DNA from: Cohnella rhizosphaerae
Lineage (GTDB): Bacteria > Bacillota > Bacilli > Paenibacillales > Paenibacillaceae
Length of the DNA stretch: 64,000 nt
NCBI RefSeq assembly: GCF_029525575.1
Contig: NZ_JAPDIA010000003.1
Location: 434,001 to 498,000, forward strand
Reading direction: 5' to 3'
Shown here: positions 28,424 through 38,103 of the stretch, piece after piece
Layout: each line of letters starts with the position of its first letter
How positions within the stretch are numbered: position 1 is the stretch's first letter
Program-made: the position numbers and the translations under genes
Notes under the pieces: model-generated
Told to the model about the DNA's origin: nothing
What the model saw: the letters and a program-made list of their open reading frames with translations, nothing else
Database searches by the model: none

Positions 28424-28699
28424 ATGCAGCGACTGAATTTTATGTATCGTTTCTTTCTTGGGCAACCGCTCTGGTTCAAGGTTTTAGCGCCGGCAGCGCT
28501 GCTCATGTCGATCCTTCTGAGCAGTTCGCTATTCGGAGAGGACAATGCTTACGAGGGCGGAGCCAAGCTGGCTGCGGCAGTCTTCTTCGGCGTATGGGGC
28601 GTGCCGTTCCGGCGCAACCGGCCGCTTGCGATCGTCTTCTTCGCGTTCAGCGCGTTATGCGTATATTTGGCGGTAAATGCCTTCTTGCAAGAAGGATAA
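28424..28699 (+). CDS. Hypothetical small membrane protein (91 aa)
   Basis: 91 residues with three hydrophobic segments (about 20-37, 46-60 and 66-85) separated by a basic loop (FRRNRP). I do not recognise a family. A purine-rich site (AAGGAAGGGG) precedes ATG 28424, which supports real translation. It sits before the chemoreceptor gene with an 88-base gap. Confidence 0.65.
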   Translation: MQRLNFMYRFFLGQPLWFKVLAPAALLMSILLSSSLFGEDNAYEGGAKLAAAVFFGVWGVPFRRNRPLAIVFFAFSALCVYLAVNAFLQEG

Positions 28700-28787
28700 G
28701 GCGTAGTCTAAGCGAACTATATTATGTCGAGATCTCAGGAAAAGCAGGGAATCTTGTCGCAAACCATACAAGGGAGCATGGACCCGA

Positions 28788-30542
28788 ATGTTTAGATTCA
28801 GCAGCCGCCTCGTATTCAAGCTGTCGGTCATGATAATGACGATTCTCGCCATCTTGTCCGCCGCACTCATCTATTTGCAAGTTCGCAATACGAAGCAGGC
28901 CAGCGAGGAAGCGATCGGCAGCATCGGCATGCATATCGCGGAAGCCTACGCGGGGCAGTTCGATATGGCTTCATACGGGAATTTCCTCAAGGACGAAAAG
29001 GAGAACGATCTCTATTGGGGTCTGCGCAACGCGTTGAATCGCTATCGGCTCGAGATCGGCGCGCTTTACGTTTACACGGTGAAGTTCGACGAACTCGGTC
29101 AGCCTGTCATTCTGATCGACGGCCAGCCGAAGAACGAAAAGACGGCGTCTCCGATCGGCGAGGTCACCGACATGCCGAAGGCGGCGATCGCCGACGTGCT
29201 GGCGGGCAAGGCGGCCAAGACCGGCATTATTCACAACCCCGAATACGGCGACTATCTCTCCTCGTTCGCGCCGCTGCGCGACGCAAGCGGGCAGGTGATC
29301 GGCGCGCTCGGCATCGATACGGACGTCGCCGTGTCGAATACGATCTATCGGGGCGTCCTGGGAAAAAGCATGACGGCGTTCGTGCTCATGGGCGCGCTTA
29401 CGCTTCTCGTCTTTTTGCTGATCGCCTGGTTCATGGCCCGCGCGCTCCGGCCGCTCGGCACGATCGTCCGCGGCGCCGAGGCGATGGCCTGCGGAGATCT
29501 TGCGGAGGCGCAGCGTCAGTTGGGCGCGCGGCGCGTGCGGTCCAAGGACGAGATCGGGCAAGCGTATGCCGCCATGACGCGGATGACCGAACGGCTAAGC
29601 GTCACGCTTGGAGACGTGATGCAGGACGTGACGGCGACGACGGCGGATCTCGTCCGCTCGACCGATCAATTCGGGGCCGAAGCGCAGGGAATGGTCGGGC
29701 TTAACGTACGGATGGAGCAATCGATCGCGCAGCTGGCCGACGGGGCGTCGCATCAACGCACGGGCGCGGAAGAGAGCGCGAGGTCGATGGAAGAGATCTC
29801 GATGGCCATTCAGCGCGTCGCCGAAGCGTCGTCGAGCGTCGCCGCGGCTTCCGCGGACGCGCTGTCGACGGCGGAGCACGGCAGAAGCGCCATCCGCGTG
29901 CTCAAGGCGCAGGTCGGATCGATGTCCGCCGTCGCCGAGCAGACGACGAGCTCGGTGCAGACGCTGAACGACTATATGCAGGAGATCAAGCCTGTCCTCC
30001 AGTCGATCGCGAGCAACGCGGATCAGACGAAGATTCTTGCGTTGAACGCGTCGATCGAGGCGGTGCGGGCCGGGGAGCATGGCGCGGGCTTCGGCGTCGT
30101 AGCCGGCGAGATTCGCAAGCTTGCCGAGTCGGCGGCCGCGTCCGCGACGCAGGTCACATCGCTGCTGGACCAGATTCGCGGCGAGTCGGCGCAGATTGGA
30201 GAGCGGATGGCCGCGGAAGCGGCGGAGATGACGCGAGGCACGGCATTGTCCGGCGAGGTGGCCGCGCTGTTCGACGATACGGTAGACCGGTTCGTCTTCG
30301 TGAACGGCCACATCCAGGAGATCTCCGCGGCCGCCGAACAGCTGCTCGCAGGCTCCGAGGAAGTCGCCGCCTCGGTCGAACAGATGTCGCAGATCTCGGC
30401 GGTGAGCGCGGAGAACGCGGCGTCGATCCAGCGGATGTCGGCCGAGCAGCTCGAAGCGGCGCGGCGGATCGCCGACACGACGGCCCAGCTGAAGAAGAGG
30501 GGCGCCGTGCTGGAAGCGGCGGTCGCCAAGTTCAAGCTCTGA
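28788..30542 (+). CDS. Methyl-accepting chemotaxis protein
   Basis: A 584-residue receptor. An N-terminal helix (about 11-30), an extracellular sensor of about 150 residues, and a second helix (about 192-213) are followed by a HAMP segment and a long coiled-coil signalling domain. The hairpin tip that binds CheA/CheW reads ILALNASIEAVRAGEHGAGFGVVAGEIRKLAE in its family form (near 410-440). The domain order suggests sensing of a small extracellular ligand. No che genes adjoin it. Confidence 0.93.
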   Translation: MFRFSSRLVFKLSVMIMTILAILSAALIYLQVRNTKQASEEAIGSIGMHIAEAYAGQFDMASYGNFLKDEKENDLYWGLRNALNRYRLEIGALYVYTVKFDELGQPVILIDGQPKNEKTASPIGEVTDMPKAAIADVLAGKAAKTGIIHNPEYGDYLSSFAPLRDASGQVIGALGIDTDVAVSNTIYRGVLGKSMTAFVLMGALTLLVFLLIAWFMARALRPLGTIVRGAEAMACGDLAEAQRQLGARRVRSKDEIGQAYAAMTRMTERLSVTLGDVMQDVTATTADLVRSTDQFGAEAQGMVGLNVRMEQSIAQLADGASHQRTGAEESARSMEEISMAIQRVAEASSSVAAASADALSTAEHGRSAIRVLKAQVGSMSAVAEQTTSSVQTLNDYMQEIKPVLQSIASNADQTKILALNASIEAVRAGEHGAGFGVVAGEIRKLAESAAASATQVTSLLDQIRGESAQIGERMAAEAAEMTRGTALSGEVAALFDDTVDRFVFVNGHIQEISAAAEQLLAGSEEVAASVEQMSQISAVSAENAASIQRMSAEQLEAARRIADTTAQLKKRGAVLEAAVAKFKL

Positions 30543-30557
30543 CGCGGTCCTTACCGC

Positions 30558-31439
30558 TCAACGCTCGTTCCTTGCCTTGATCGTCCTGGCGTATTCGGAC
30601 GGCGTCATGCCGACGGACAGCTTGAATTGACGTGAAAAGTAATGGACGCTGCTGTACCCGAGCAGATTCGAAATCTCGGTCAAATTGTAAATGTCCTCGC
30701 GAATATAGGCTTTGGCCCGCTCGATCCGCAGGCGGTTAAGGTAAGCGATGATGCCGATGCCGACCGTGCGCTTGAACAAAATGTTGAGCTGCGTGCGGCT
30801 CATGCTGAACTGCGCGGCCAGGCCGTCCAGCGTGATTTTGGCGGACAGATTCTGCTCGAGGTACGCGATGATGCGCTTGCCCATGTGCGCGCTCTGATTT
30901 TCCGCCGTGGTGGACATGAGCTGTTCGGTCTGCTGCCTCGCAGAACGCGCTTGTCGGATGAGAAGGATGAGCAGCTGCTCCAGATAAAGTTTAAACAGCT
31001 GTTCCGCAGCGAACGCGGCTTCCGGCCGGGGGGCGATCGGGTACTCGTTCGGGCTGAAGGCGTCCTGTCCCTCCTTCATCAGCCGCGCGAGCGCGGCATG
31101 CTCGGTTTGTCCGATGCGGAACAGCTTGTTTTCGTCGAAAAAGGCCATGGCCTCGTCTTCGCAGCGGAAGGTGACGATAAACAGGTTGGGCGCATTGCTG
31201 CCGGTGCTCTCCAACTGATGGTATTCGTTCGGACTATGCACGAGAATGTTGCCTTGGTTAAGCCGATAGTACCCCGACCCCGTGTTGGCGTTCACCTCGC
31301 CTTTGTCGACGTAGACGATCTCCCAGAAATCGTGGATTTCCGCGACGTACTGCTCCCGATTGGACTGCTCGAAGTAATAGCAGGTGTAAATGTCGTTCAC
31401 GACGAGCTGCTCGCGAAGTCTGTGCTTGATAAAATCCAT
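30558..31439 (-). CDS. AraC-family regulator with cupin sensor
   Basis: 293 residues. The N-terminal cupin-like half (FWEIVYVDKGEVNANTG, LVHSPNEYHQLES) probably binds a sugar, and two C-terminal helix-turn-helix motifs include FSMSRTQLNILFKRTVG and LLGYSSVHYFSRQFKLSVGMTPSEY. It is divergent from the isomerase-like gene at 31629 and likely controls it. Confidence 0.92.
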   Translation of the reverse strand: MDFIKHRLREQLVVNDIYTCYYFEQSNREQYVAEIHDFWEIVYVDKGEVNANTGSGYYRLNQGNILVHSPNEYHQLESTGSNAPNLFIVTFRCEDEAMAFFDENKLFRIGQTEHAALARLMKEGQDAFSPNEYPIAPRPEAAFAAEQLFKLYLEQLLILLIRQARSARQQTEQLMSTTAENQSAHMGKRIIAYLEQNLSAKITLDGLAAQFSMSRTQLNILFKRTVGIGIIAYLNRLRIERAKAYIREDIYNLTEISNLLGYSSVHYFSRQFKLSVGMTPSEYARTIKARNER

Positions 31440-31628
31440 TCGCCTTCCCCCTCCGAACTAAAGTATAAACTTTCCGTCCGATTATGCAAAAGAGAGTGCA
31501 AAATTCCCGACAAATTTTCTAAATCAAGCCGCTTGGAAACGGGCTATGATGAGGCTAGCAAACTTACAACGCCGATGGCGGACGCGGACTGCGTCTTGCG
31601 TTTTGGCGGATACGGGGAGGGCTTAGTC

Positions 31629-32453
31629 GTGGAAATCGGCGTTATTCATACGATTGATACGAACGCGCAGGGCAATATGTTCAAGGTCGTCAGCGATTAC
31701 GGATTCGGCGTGTGCCAGTTGAATTCGTGGAACATGGACGATTGCACGCCGGCAGTGGCCGAGCGGGTCGTCAAGGAAGCGGGAGAGGCCGGCGTACGCG
31801 TCTGCGCGGTGTGGGCGGGCGTGCCGGGGCCGGCGGCGTGGAACTTCACGCAGGGTCCGCTCACGCTGGGCCTCGTGCCCGAAGCTTACCGCGAGGAGCG
31901 GGTAAAGGCGCTGAAGAGCTGGGCGGACTTTGCGTCGTGGATCGGCGCTCCCGCGATCATCACGCACGTCGGATTTATCCCGGAAAATATGACGGATCCC
32001 GCTTATCCGGCGGTCGTCGAGGCCGTTCGCGAGGTCGCCGCGTACTGCGAGAGCAAGGGGATCGGCTTCTGGTTCGAGACGGGGCAGGAGACGCCGGTCG
32101 TGCTGCTGCGCACGATCCAGCGCGTCGGCACGTCCAATCTCGGCATCAACCTCGATCCGGCCAACCTGATTCTGTACGGCAAAGGCAACCCGATCGACGC
32201 GCTGGATACGATCGGCGCTTACGTGCGCAATATTCACGTGAAGGACGGGCTGTACCCGACGGACGGCGACAATCTGGGCGAGGAAGTCCGGGCCGGCACG
32301 GGCAAGGTGAACTTCCCCGCGTTCGTGCGCAAGCTGAAGGAGATCGGCTTCGCCGGCGAGTACATCATCGAGCGCGAGATTACCGGCGAAGAGCAGCGTC
32401 AGGACATTCTGCGCACGACAGGCGATCTGAAGGAGTGGCTTCAGGAGGCTTGA
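31629..32453 (+). CDS. Sugar phosphate isomerase/epimerase-like TIM-barrel protein
   Basis: A 274-residue AP-endonuclease-2/xylose-isomerase-like barrel. Metal-ligand candidates are His in ITHVGFIPEN, Glu in FWFETGQE, Asp in INLDPANL, His in RNIHVKDG and Glu in IIEREITGE. Substrate not identifiable; these enzymes often act on keto-sugars or inosose. GTG 31629 is chosen because GGGGAGG lies about 9-15 bases upstream and the family start follows. Likely partner of the divergent AraC gene. Confidence 0.85.
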   Translation: MEIGVIHTIDTNAQGNMFKVVSDYGFGVCQLNSWNMDDCTPAVAERVVKEAGEAGVRVCAVWAGVPGPAAWNFTQGPLTLGLVPEAYREERVKALKSWADFASWIGAPAIITHVGFIPENMTDPAYPAVVEAVREVAAYCESKGIGFWFETGQETPVVLLRTIQRVGTSNLGINLDPANLILYGKGNPIDALDTIGAYVRNIHVKDGLYPTDGDNLGEEVRAGTGKVNFPAFVRKLKEIGFAGEYIIEREITGEEQRQDILRTTGDLKEWLQEA

Positions 32454-32559
32454 GCAGCCGCGCGCAAGTTGGATAGATGCGGCGCTAGAGGCAGGCAGCA
32501 AGTCGGGAAGTGGGGACGTAGATCGATAGTTGGCCGGTGCACCGAAGCAGCCAAACCGC

Positions 32560-32606
32560 AAAAAAGCCGCCCCTGAGTCAGCAGAATCTGACTGGGGCGG
32601 CTTTTC
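32560..32606. terminator. Bidirectional terminator between isomerase-like gene and trpB
   Basis: AAAAAAGCCGCCCC with TGAGTCA pairs with TGACT and GGGGCGGCTTTT around a short loop. The A-run on the left becomes a T-run for the minus strand, so it serves trpB, and the T4 serves the plus-strand gene. Confidence 0.85.
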
Positions 32607-32630
32607 GCACGCTCGCTGGCCGATGCCGGC

Positions 32631-33794
32631 CTACTTTTTCAGCATATGGAACACTTGCTCGACGTCCTTGTCGCCGCGGCCGGACAGGTTGACGATGAGG
32701 ATGTGGTCCCGCGTCAGCGTCGGCGCCAGTTTCTTGGCGTGGGCGACCGCGTGCGCGCTCTCCAGCGCCGGCACGATGCCCTCGGTGCGCGACAGCTCCT
32801 GGAACGCCGCCAGCACTTCGTCGTTGGTGACCGTCACATACTCCGCGCGGCCGGACACTTTCAGGTGGCTGTGCTCCGGTCCGATGCCCGGATAGTCGAG
32901 CCCGGCGGCGATCGAGTAGGTTTTGCGCGGTTCGCCCGCTTCGTCCAGCAGCACCAGGCATTTGAAGCCGTGGATGATGCCCGGCACGCCTTCGGTCAGC
33001 GTAGGCGCCTGATCCGGCTCGACGCCGATCAGGCGAACGCCCGGCTCGTCGATGTAATGCGCGAACGCGCCGATCGCGTTGCTGCCGCCGCCCGCGCAGG
33101 CGATGACGGCGTCCGGCAGCCGGCCTTCCTTCTCCAGAATCTGCCGCTTGGACTCCTCGCTGATGATCGCCTGGAAGTGCTTGACCATCGTCGGGAACGG
33201 ATGCGGTCCGACGGCCGAGCCCAGCAGGTAGAACGTATTCTTATAGTTCTGCACCAGATCGCCCAGCGCCTCGTCGACCGCGTCCTTCAGCCGGCCCTGT
33301 CCTTTGTCGACGGGGATGACCTTCGCGCCGAGCAGCTCCATGCGGAATACGTTCAGCGCCTGACGCCGCGTATCTTCGGCGCCCATGTAGATGACGCAAT
33401 CCATATTGAACATGGCGCAAGCCGTCGCCGTCGCGACGCCGTGCTGTCCGGCGCCCGTCTCCGCGATGATGCGCTTCGCGCCCATCCGCTTGGCGAGCAG
33501 AATCTGGCCGATCGCATTGTTGATCTTGTGCGCGCCCGTATGGTTCAGGTCCTCGCGCTTGAGATAGATCTTGGCGCCGCCCCAGGCATCGGTCAGACGC
33601 TCCGCATAGGTCAGCGGGCTCTCGCGGCCGACATACTCCCGCAGGTAATACTGCAGCTCCTCGTTGAATGCCGGATCGTCCCGAAACTTGTAAAATTGCT
33701 CGCTGAGATAGCTCAGCACTTCCTGCAATTCCGGCGGCACGAAGCTGCCCCCGAACTCCCCGAAGTATCCTTCCTGCAGCGTCTCCTGGCTCAT
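32631..33794 (-). CDS. trpB: Tryptophan synthase beta chain
   Basis: 387 residues, close to the standard length. It condenses indole with L-serine using PLP. The PLP lysine is Lys90 in HTGAHKINN, the phosphate-binding loop is [10 protein letters not shown], and [10 protein letters not shown] and [10 protein letters not shown] are family hallmarks. ATG 33794 is chosen for GGAGGCG upstream. It is not next to trpA or other trp genes, and no T-box or TRAP-type leader was seen in the 110 bases upstream. Confidence 0.97.
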   Translation of the reverse strand: MSQETLQEGYFGEFGGSFVPPELQEVLSYLSEQFYKFRDDPAFNEELQYYLREYVGRESPLTYAERLTDAWGGAKIYLKREDLNHTGAHKINNAIGQILLAKRMGAKRIIAETGAGQHGVATATACAMFNMDCVIYMGAEDTRRQALNVFRMELLGAKVIPVDKGQGRLKDAVDEALGDLVQNYKNTFYLLGSAVGPHPFPTMVKHFQAIISEESKRQILEKEGRLPDAVIACAGGGSNAIGAFAHYIDEPGVRLIGVEPDQAPTLTEGVPGIIHGFKCLVLLDEAGEPRKTYSIAAGLDYPGIGPEHSHLKVSGRAEYVTVTNDEVLAAFQELSRTEGIVPALESAHAVAHAKKLAPTLTRDHILIVNLSGRGDKDVEQVFHMLKK

Positions 33795-33914
33795 GCAAGC
33801 GCCTCCATATGTAAGATTGCGATTTCTCGCTTTACTGCTCCAGCGTATCACAGAATGATCGCGGACAGTAGTCTTAACAGGACGATTTTCACCGCGCGGA
33901 CGCCTGCGCCGGCT

Positions 33915-34903
33915 TCACCGCTCCGCCTCCGCATGCGTGACGCGATTGCGCCCGCCGCTCTTGGAGGCGTAAAGCGCCTGATCGGCCCGATTCACCAGCG
34001 TCTCGTCGGTGTCGCCCGGGGAGACCGTCGCCGCGCCGACGCTGATCGTGATGCGTAGCCCTTCCCAGGAGGCGGCCTCGACGGCTGCGCGGTATCGCTC
34101 CGCGGCCTCGACGACGGCCGCGCGGTCCGCGCCGGGCATCAGCACGACGAATTCTTCCCCGCCGTATCGGGCCGCAATGTCGTTCGGGCCCGACTCGGCG
34201 CGAAGAAGCGCGGCGAGACTTGCGAGCACCAGATCGCCGACGGGGTGTCCGTAGGTGTCGTTAATCTTTTTTAAAGTGGTCGATATCCAGGATGAGCAGC
34301 GAAAAGGGTATGCCGGTTCCCGCATCGTCATCCACCAGGGAGCCCAGGCTGTCCTTGAAGAATCGGCGGTTGCGAAGTCCCGTGAGCGGGTCCGTCGTGG
34401 CCAGGGCTTCCAACTTCGCGTTAAGCCGAAGCAGTTCCTGCTGCTTGGCCTCGTATTCGGCATGGAGCAGTTCGAGCCGCACGTTCGCCTCCTGCGTGGC
34501 CTGGTAGAGCGCTTCCAGCTGCGTTTTCGTACGCAAAATGTCTTTTTCGTGCTCGATGCGCTTGTTCATCTCCAAAGCGACGCAGTCGATGAAGAGCTCG
34601 CCTCCGCGCGCCTGCCGAACGCCGTTCATCAGCACGGGGGAGGTTCCGCCCGTCCTTCGTCCGCAAGGCGAGATACATCTGTTTGACTTGCCCGTACAGC
34701 TGGATGTAAGGATAAAAATAAGTATGGAAAAAAAGCCGGTTGGCGACGGACAGGATCGACTCGACGTGCCGATCCGCCAATTCGGAGCTTTCGTATCCGA
34801 GCATATTCAGCAGCGTTCGGTTGACCGATCGGATATGCTGGTCTTCGGCGGTCATCGAAAAGTAACCGCAAGGGGCGTCATTGAGCTGTGCGTCCAGTTC
34901 CAT
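33915..34903 (-). CDS. PAS-coiled-coil-GGDEF diguanylate cyclase paired with RsbQ, two frame breaks
   Basis: About 328 residues after removing one base from each of the T6 run 34267-34272 and the G5 run 34636-34640. A PAS-like domain (about 1-115) is followed by a coiled coil (LEALYQATQEANVRLELLHAE and onward) and a GGDEF domain with DPLTGLRNRRFF, DIDHFKKINDTYGH and the active loop YGGEEF. No RxxD inhibitory site precedes the loop (GPND instead), so product feedback is not expected. It should make c-di-GMP from GTP. The gene starts 22 bases after rsbQ, in the place of the PAS-phosphatase RsbP of B. subtilis. Confidence 0.88.
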
Positions 34904-34925
34904 TAAACTGCCTTTCTCCTGGGCC

Positions 34926-35732
34926 TTATGCGTCGGCCAAATATTGTCGGATGAGGGATGCCGTTTCTTCGGGATGACTGAGGTGCGGGTAGTGGCCTTT
35001 GGCGTTCATGAGCCTGAGCGTGCTGTTCTTAAGGTGCGCATGCAAATAATTCCCGACTTCGATGGGCGCGATGCTGTCCTCGTCGCACTGCAGGATCAAG
35101 GCCGGGACGGGCGCACGTTCGAGCTCGCCGCGGCAGTCGGACAAGAACGTGACCTCCGCGAATTGCCTGGCGATATGCGGGTCCCTGGAGCAGAAGCTTC
35201 GCTCGAGCTCCTCGGCCAGATCGCTGCGATCCGGGTTCTGCATCGCGATCGGCGCCATGTAGCTGGCCCAGCCGATGAAGTTCATCTCCATCATGTCGAG
35301 CAATGCCTGAATCTCCTCCGCGTCGAAGCCGCCGAAGTAGTCCGGCTCATCGTTGACGTAGCGGGGTGAGGAGCCGATCATGACGATTCGTCCGAAGCGG
35401 CGCTCGTCGCGGATCGAAGCGAGCAGGCCGATCATGCCGCTGACGGAGTGGCCGACGAAGATCGCATTCCGCAGTCCGAGCGCGTCAAAAATCTCGTTCA
35501 CGTCTTCGGCGTAACCGCTCAAATCGTTGTACTTGCCGGCATCGTAATATTGAAGCTGCGACCGGCCGGAGCCGACATAATCGAACAGGACGACGCGGTA
35601 ATCCGACGCGAAGCCGGGGACGATATAGCGCCACATGTCCTGGTCGCAGCCGAAGCCGTGCGCGAACACGATCGTCCGCTCCCCGTCGCCCAGCACCTTC
35701 ACGTTGTTCCTTGCGAGAATATCGATCGTCAT
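34926..35732 (-). CDS. rsbQ: RsbQ-type alpha/beta hydrolase (signal receptor)
   Basis: 268 residues. The catalytic triad falls at Ser96 (GHSVSG), Asp219 (CDED) and His247 (KGHYPH), the same numbering as B. subtilis RsbQ. In that organism RsbQ binds the PAS domain of the phosphatase RsbP and activates it under energy stress. The gene lies immediately upstream of a PAS-GGDEF gene, in the same order as rsbQ-rsbP. The probable role is to process or bind a small hydrophobic molecule and switch the neighbouring cyclase. Confidence 0.9.
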   Translation of the reverse strand: MTIDILARNNVKVLGDGERTIVFAHGFGCDQDMWRYIVPGFASDYRVVLFDYVGSGRSQLQYYDAGKYNDLSGYAEDVNEIFDALGLRNAIFVGHSVSGMIGLLASIRDERRFGRIVMIGSSPRYVNDEPDYFGGFDAEEIQALLDMMEMNFIGWASYMAPIAMQNPDRSDLAEELERSFCSRDPHIARQFAEVTFLSDCRGELERAPVPALILQCDEDSIAPIEVGNYLHAHLKNSTLRLMNAKGHYPHLSHPEETASLIRQYLADA

Positions 35733-35934
35733 CGGCGTACCTCTCCATGCGATACTGTTATAGACAAAATTCGATTTTATTCGATCATGCGATTTTCGTT
35801 TATTATAGCCGACCGGAGACGCGAACGCGACAATCGTTTATTTATTTAGCCGGACGCAGCGCAAATAGGGCCGAAAGGGCTACCCGGTCGGAAGCCCTGC
35901 GGCCCGCAGGCATTCACGGCGGCAAGCGCCGGCG

Positions 35935-36153
35935 CTAAAACAGCTTTTTGAACGAGCCGATGAGGTCTCCCGCCCTATCCGCGGTCAGCTTGGCGCGGAC
36001 GCCGGAGACGATCGCGTTCACCTGCTCGTCCGGCAGATTGACGCCGACGACCGTCTCGATCGCGGCGGCAGGATTGCGCTTGAATTTCTCCGAAATGTCT
36101 TTGTCGTTCTTGATCCTTGCGACGATGTCCTCGACTTTGCGCTTGATATCCAT
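35935..36153 (-). CDS. Conserved small protein of unknown function (72 aa)
   Basis: 72 residues, charged and predicted helical: an N-terminal amphipathic region, then FKRNPAAAIETVVGVNLPDEQ, then a basic tail. The NP-x-AAIE-x-x-x-G-x-x-LP pattern resembles both a small-protein family common in Clostridia and Paenibacilli and, more loosely, nitrile-hydratase-like (NHLP) RiPP leaders. GAGGAGG lies upstream of ATG 36153. No maturation enzyme is nearby, so a RiPP role is not supported. Confidence 0.75.
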   Translation of the reverse strand: MDIKRKVEDIVARIKNDKDISEKFKRNPAAAIETVVGVNLPDEQVNAIVSGVRAKLTADRAGDLIGSFKKLF

Positions 36154-36376
36154 TCGTATCCTCCTCGTCGATTATTCGCTGGCCCGCTCTTCCTTATCTA
36201 AACCGAATAGGGAGGAACTAAGCATTCGAAGTTCAATTTCAATCCAAATCCAACCCTATTCGCACCTAACTTATAGTCAAATTTTCCTATTGGGGTGGCG
36301 ATATTTTCGACAAAATCCGATAATATGATTACATATCCATGCAGGAAACGGATCGCAGCAGCAAGGAGTAACGAAT

Positions 36377-38041
36377 ATGAGGTTCAAGCTCGCCCCGAGG
36401 TTTGCCGTCTCTCTGTCACTGGTCTTTGCGCTCTTCGTTCTGTCGGCGTGCGAAGGGCGGTCCGGCAAAGGGAGCGAAGGCACGGCGCAGGCTTCGCCGG
36501 CCGTCGAAGCCGTCCAGGACGCGGCTGCGGACAAAACGGTGAACGTCGGCGTCACGTACGCGCCGAGCGACATCAACCCGCTCTCGCCGGACGGTCCCGT
36601 ATCGGCCTATGTCGCCGGATTGCTTTTTCCGCCTCTGGTCGAGATCGATGCCGACTTGCGGTACAAGCCGATGCTCGCCGATGCGATCGAGACGGCGGAC
36701 AACCGCACCTTTAAGGTCAGGCTGAACGAGGCGGCGAATTGGACCGACGGCGCGTCCGTGACGGCGGACGACGTTATTTTCACCTTGAAGCTGATGGCGA
36801 ATGCGATGGTGGCGTCCAACTGCGCGTATTTGTTCGCGATCCTGGAGGGGCTCGGCCCTTCGGGCTTGCTGCCGGACGGGGAGCGGGACATATCGGGCGT
36901 GCGCAAAATCGACGATCATACGGTGGAGATGCGGACGAAGGTGCCGACCACGCTCGCGGTGTTCGAGGATACGGTCGGCCGCAATCTACGGACGCTGCCG
37001 CGCAGCGCGTTCGAGGGCGTCGCGCCGGAGGATATGGGCAAAAGCGCCTTCATGCGCGCGCCGAACGTGACGTCGGGTCCGTTTAAGCTCGAGCGGTACG
37101 AGCCGGACCGGTTCGTGGGACTAATCGCGAATAAAGGTTACTTCAAAGGAGCGCCCAAGCTGGAGCGGCTCAACTTCAAGGTGCTGCCGGCGTCCGCGCT
37201 TGCGGACGCGCTGGCGCGCGGCGAGATCGACATGAACATCCCTTCGGCCGGGGTCATTCCGGTTCAAGACTACGCGCGGATCGAAAGGCTGCCGAACGTC
37301 TCGACGGTAGGCGGTCAGCCGCTGACGACGTTATATATGTACGTGAACGAAAAAGCCGTTCCCGACCGAAAACAACGCAGGGCCATCTCGCATGCGATCG
37401 ACCGCCGGAAGCTCGTCGACAAACTGCTGGGCGGCGCGGGCGAGATCGTGGACGGCTACTTCAGCAGCGTCAGTCCGTATCGCAGCGCGGACACGGAACC
37501 GGCGGCCTTCGATCTGGCGATGGCGAGGCGCCTGCTGAAGGAAGCGGGCTGGAACGGGCGAAAGGCGCTGACGCTGTCCGCGCCTTCAGGCGACGAAGCG
37601 ATCCGGGAAGCGGCTCATCGCGTGTCGGACAGTCTTGGCAAAGTCGGCATCCGAGTTAATGTAGAGATCGTCGGACAGGCCGAACTGTCGGACAAGCTCC
37701 TGAAGCAGGACTTCGATCTGAGCCTTCTGCCGTTGACGATGACGCCGGTCAATCCGCTGCCGGATCTCGCTTACCTCCTCGGCGCGGGCAACCCGAACGG
37801 CTACAAAAACGAAAAGGTGAACGAGCTGCTGGCGGCTGTCGGCGCCGAAGTCGACGAGGCGAAAATCAAGGCGTTGTACGGCGAGCTTCAGGCTATCCTT
37901 GCGGAGGACGTGCCGATGCCGGCGCTTTATGCCGCCAAGGCGCTCGGCGCCGTGAACGGGCGCGTCATCGGCGCGACGCCGAAGGACTTCGGCATGTTCA
38001 TCGACGTGCAGGATTGGACCGTGCGCCGGGACGAAGCCTGA
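36377..38041 (+). CDS. Peptide/nickel-type ABC substrate-binding lipoprotein (family 5)
   Basis: 554 residues. The signal peptide ends in LSAC with Cys25 as the lipid anchor. The start of the mature domain (VNVGVTYAPSDINPLSPDGPV) and later YGVxxNT-like substitutes fit the DppA/OppA superfamily. No permease or ATPase gene is beside it, so it is an orphan binding protein that must use a transporter from elsewhere, or it acts as a sensor. It ends 62 bases before the convergent MocR gene. Confidence 0.88.
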   Translation: MRFKLAPRFAVSLSLVFALFVLSACEGRSGKGSEGTAQASPAVEAVQDAAADKTVNVGVTYAPSDINPLSPDGPVSAYVAGLLFPPLVEIDADLRYKPMLADAIETADNRTFKVRLNEAANWTDGASVTADDVIFTLKLMANAMVASNCAYLFAILEGLGPSGLLPDGERDISGVRKIDDHTVEMRTKVPTTLAVFEDTVGRNLRTLPRSAFEGVAPEDMGKSAFMRAPNVTSGPFKLERYEPDRFVGLIANKGYFKGAPKLERLNFKVLPASALADALARGEIDMNIPSAGVIPVQDYARIERLPNVSTVGGQPLTTLYMYVNEKAVPDRKQRRAISHAIDRRKLVDKLLGGAGEIVDGYFSSVSPYRSADTEPAAFDLAMARRLLKEAGWNGRKALTLSAPSGDEAIREAAHRVSDSLGKVGIRVNVEIVGQAELSDKLLKQDFDLSLLPLTMTPVNPLPDLAYLLGAGNPNGYKNEKVNELLAAVGAEVDEAKIKALYGELQAILAEDVPMPALYAAKALGAVNGRVIGATPKDFGMFIDVQDWTVRRDEA

Positions 38042-38103
38042 CCGCCGAAGCGGCCGGAGGTCCGGCGATGCGCGGGCCAAGGGGAAAGGCCTCTGGGCGG
38101 GCT

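Noticed and set aside
35935..36153. RiPP precursor of the NHLP class
   Set aside because: No maturase, no Gly-Gly cleavage site and no peptidase-exporter nearby; kept only as a conserved small protein.
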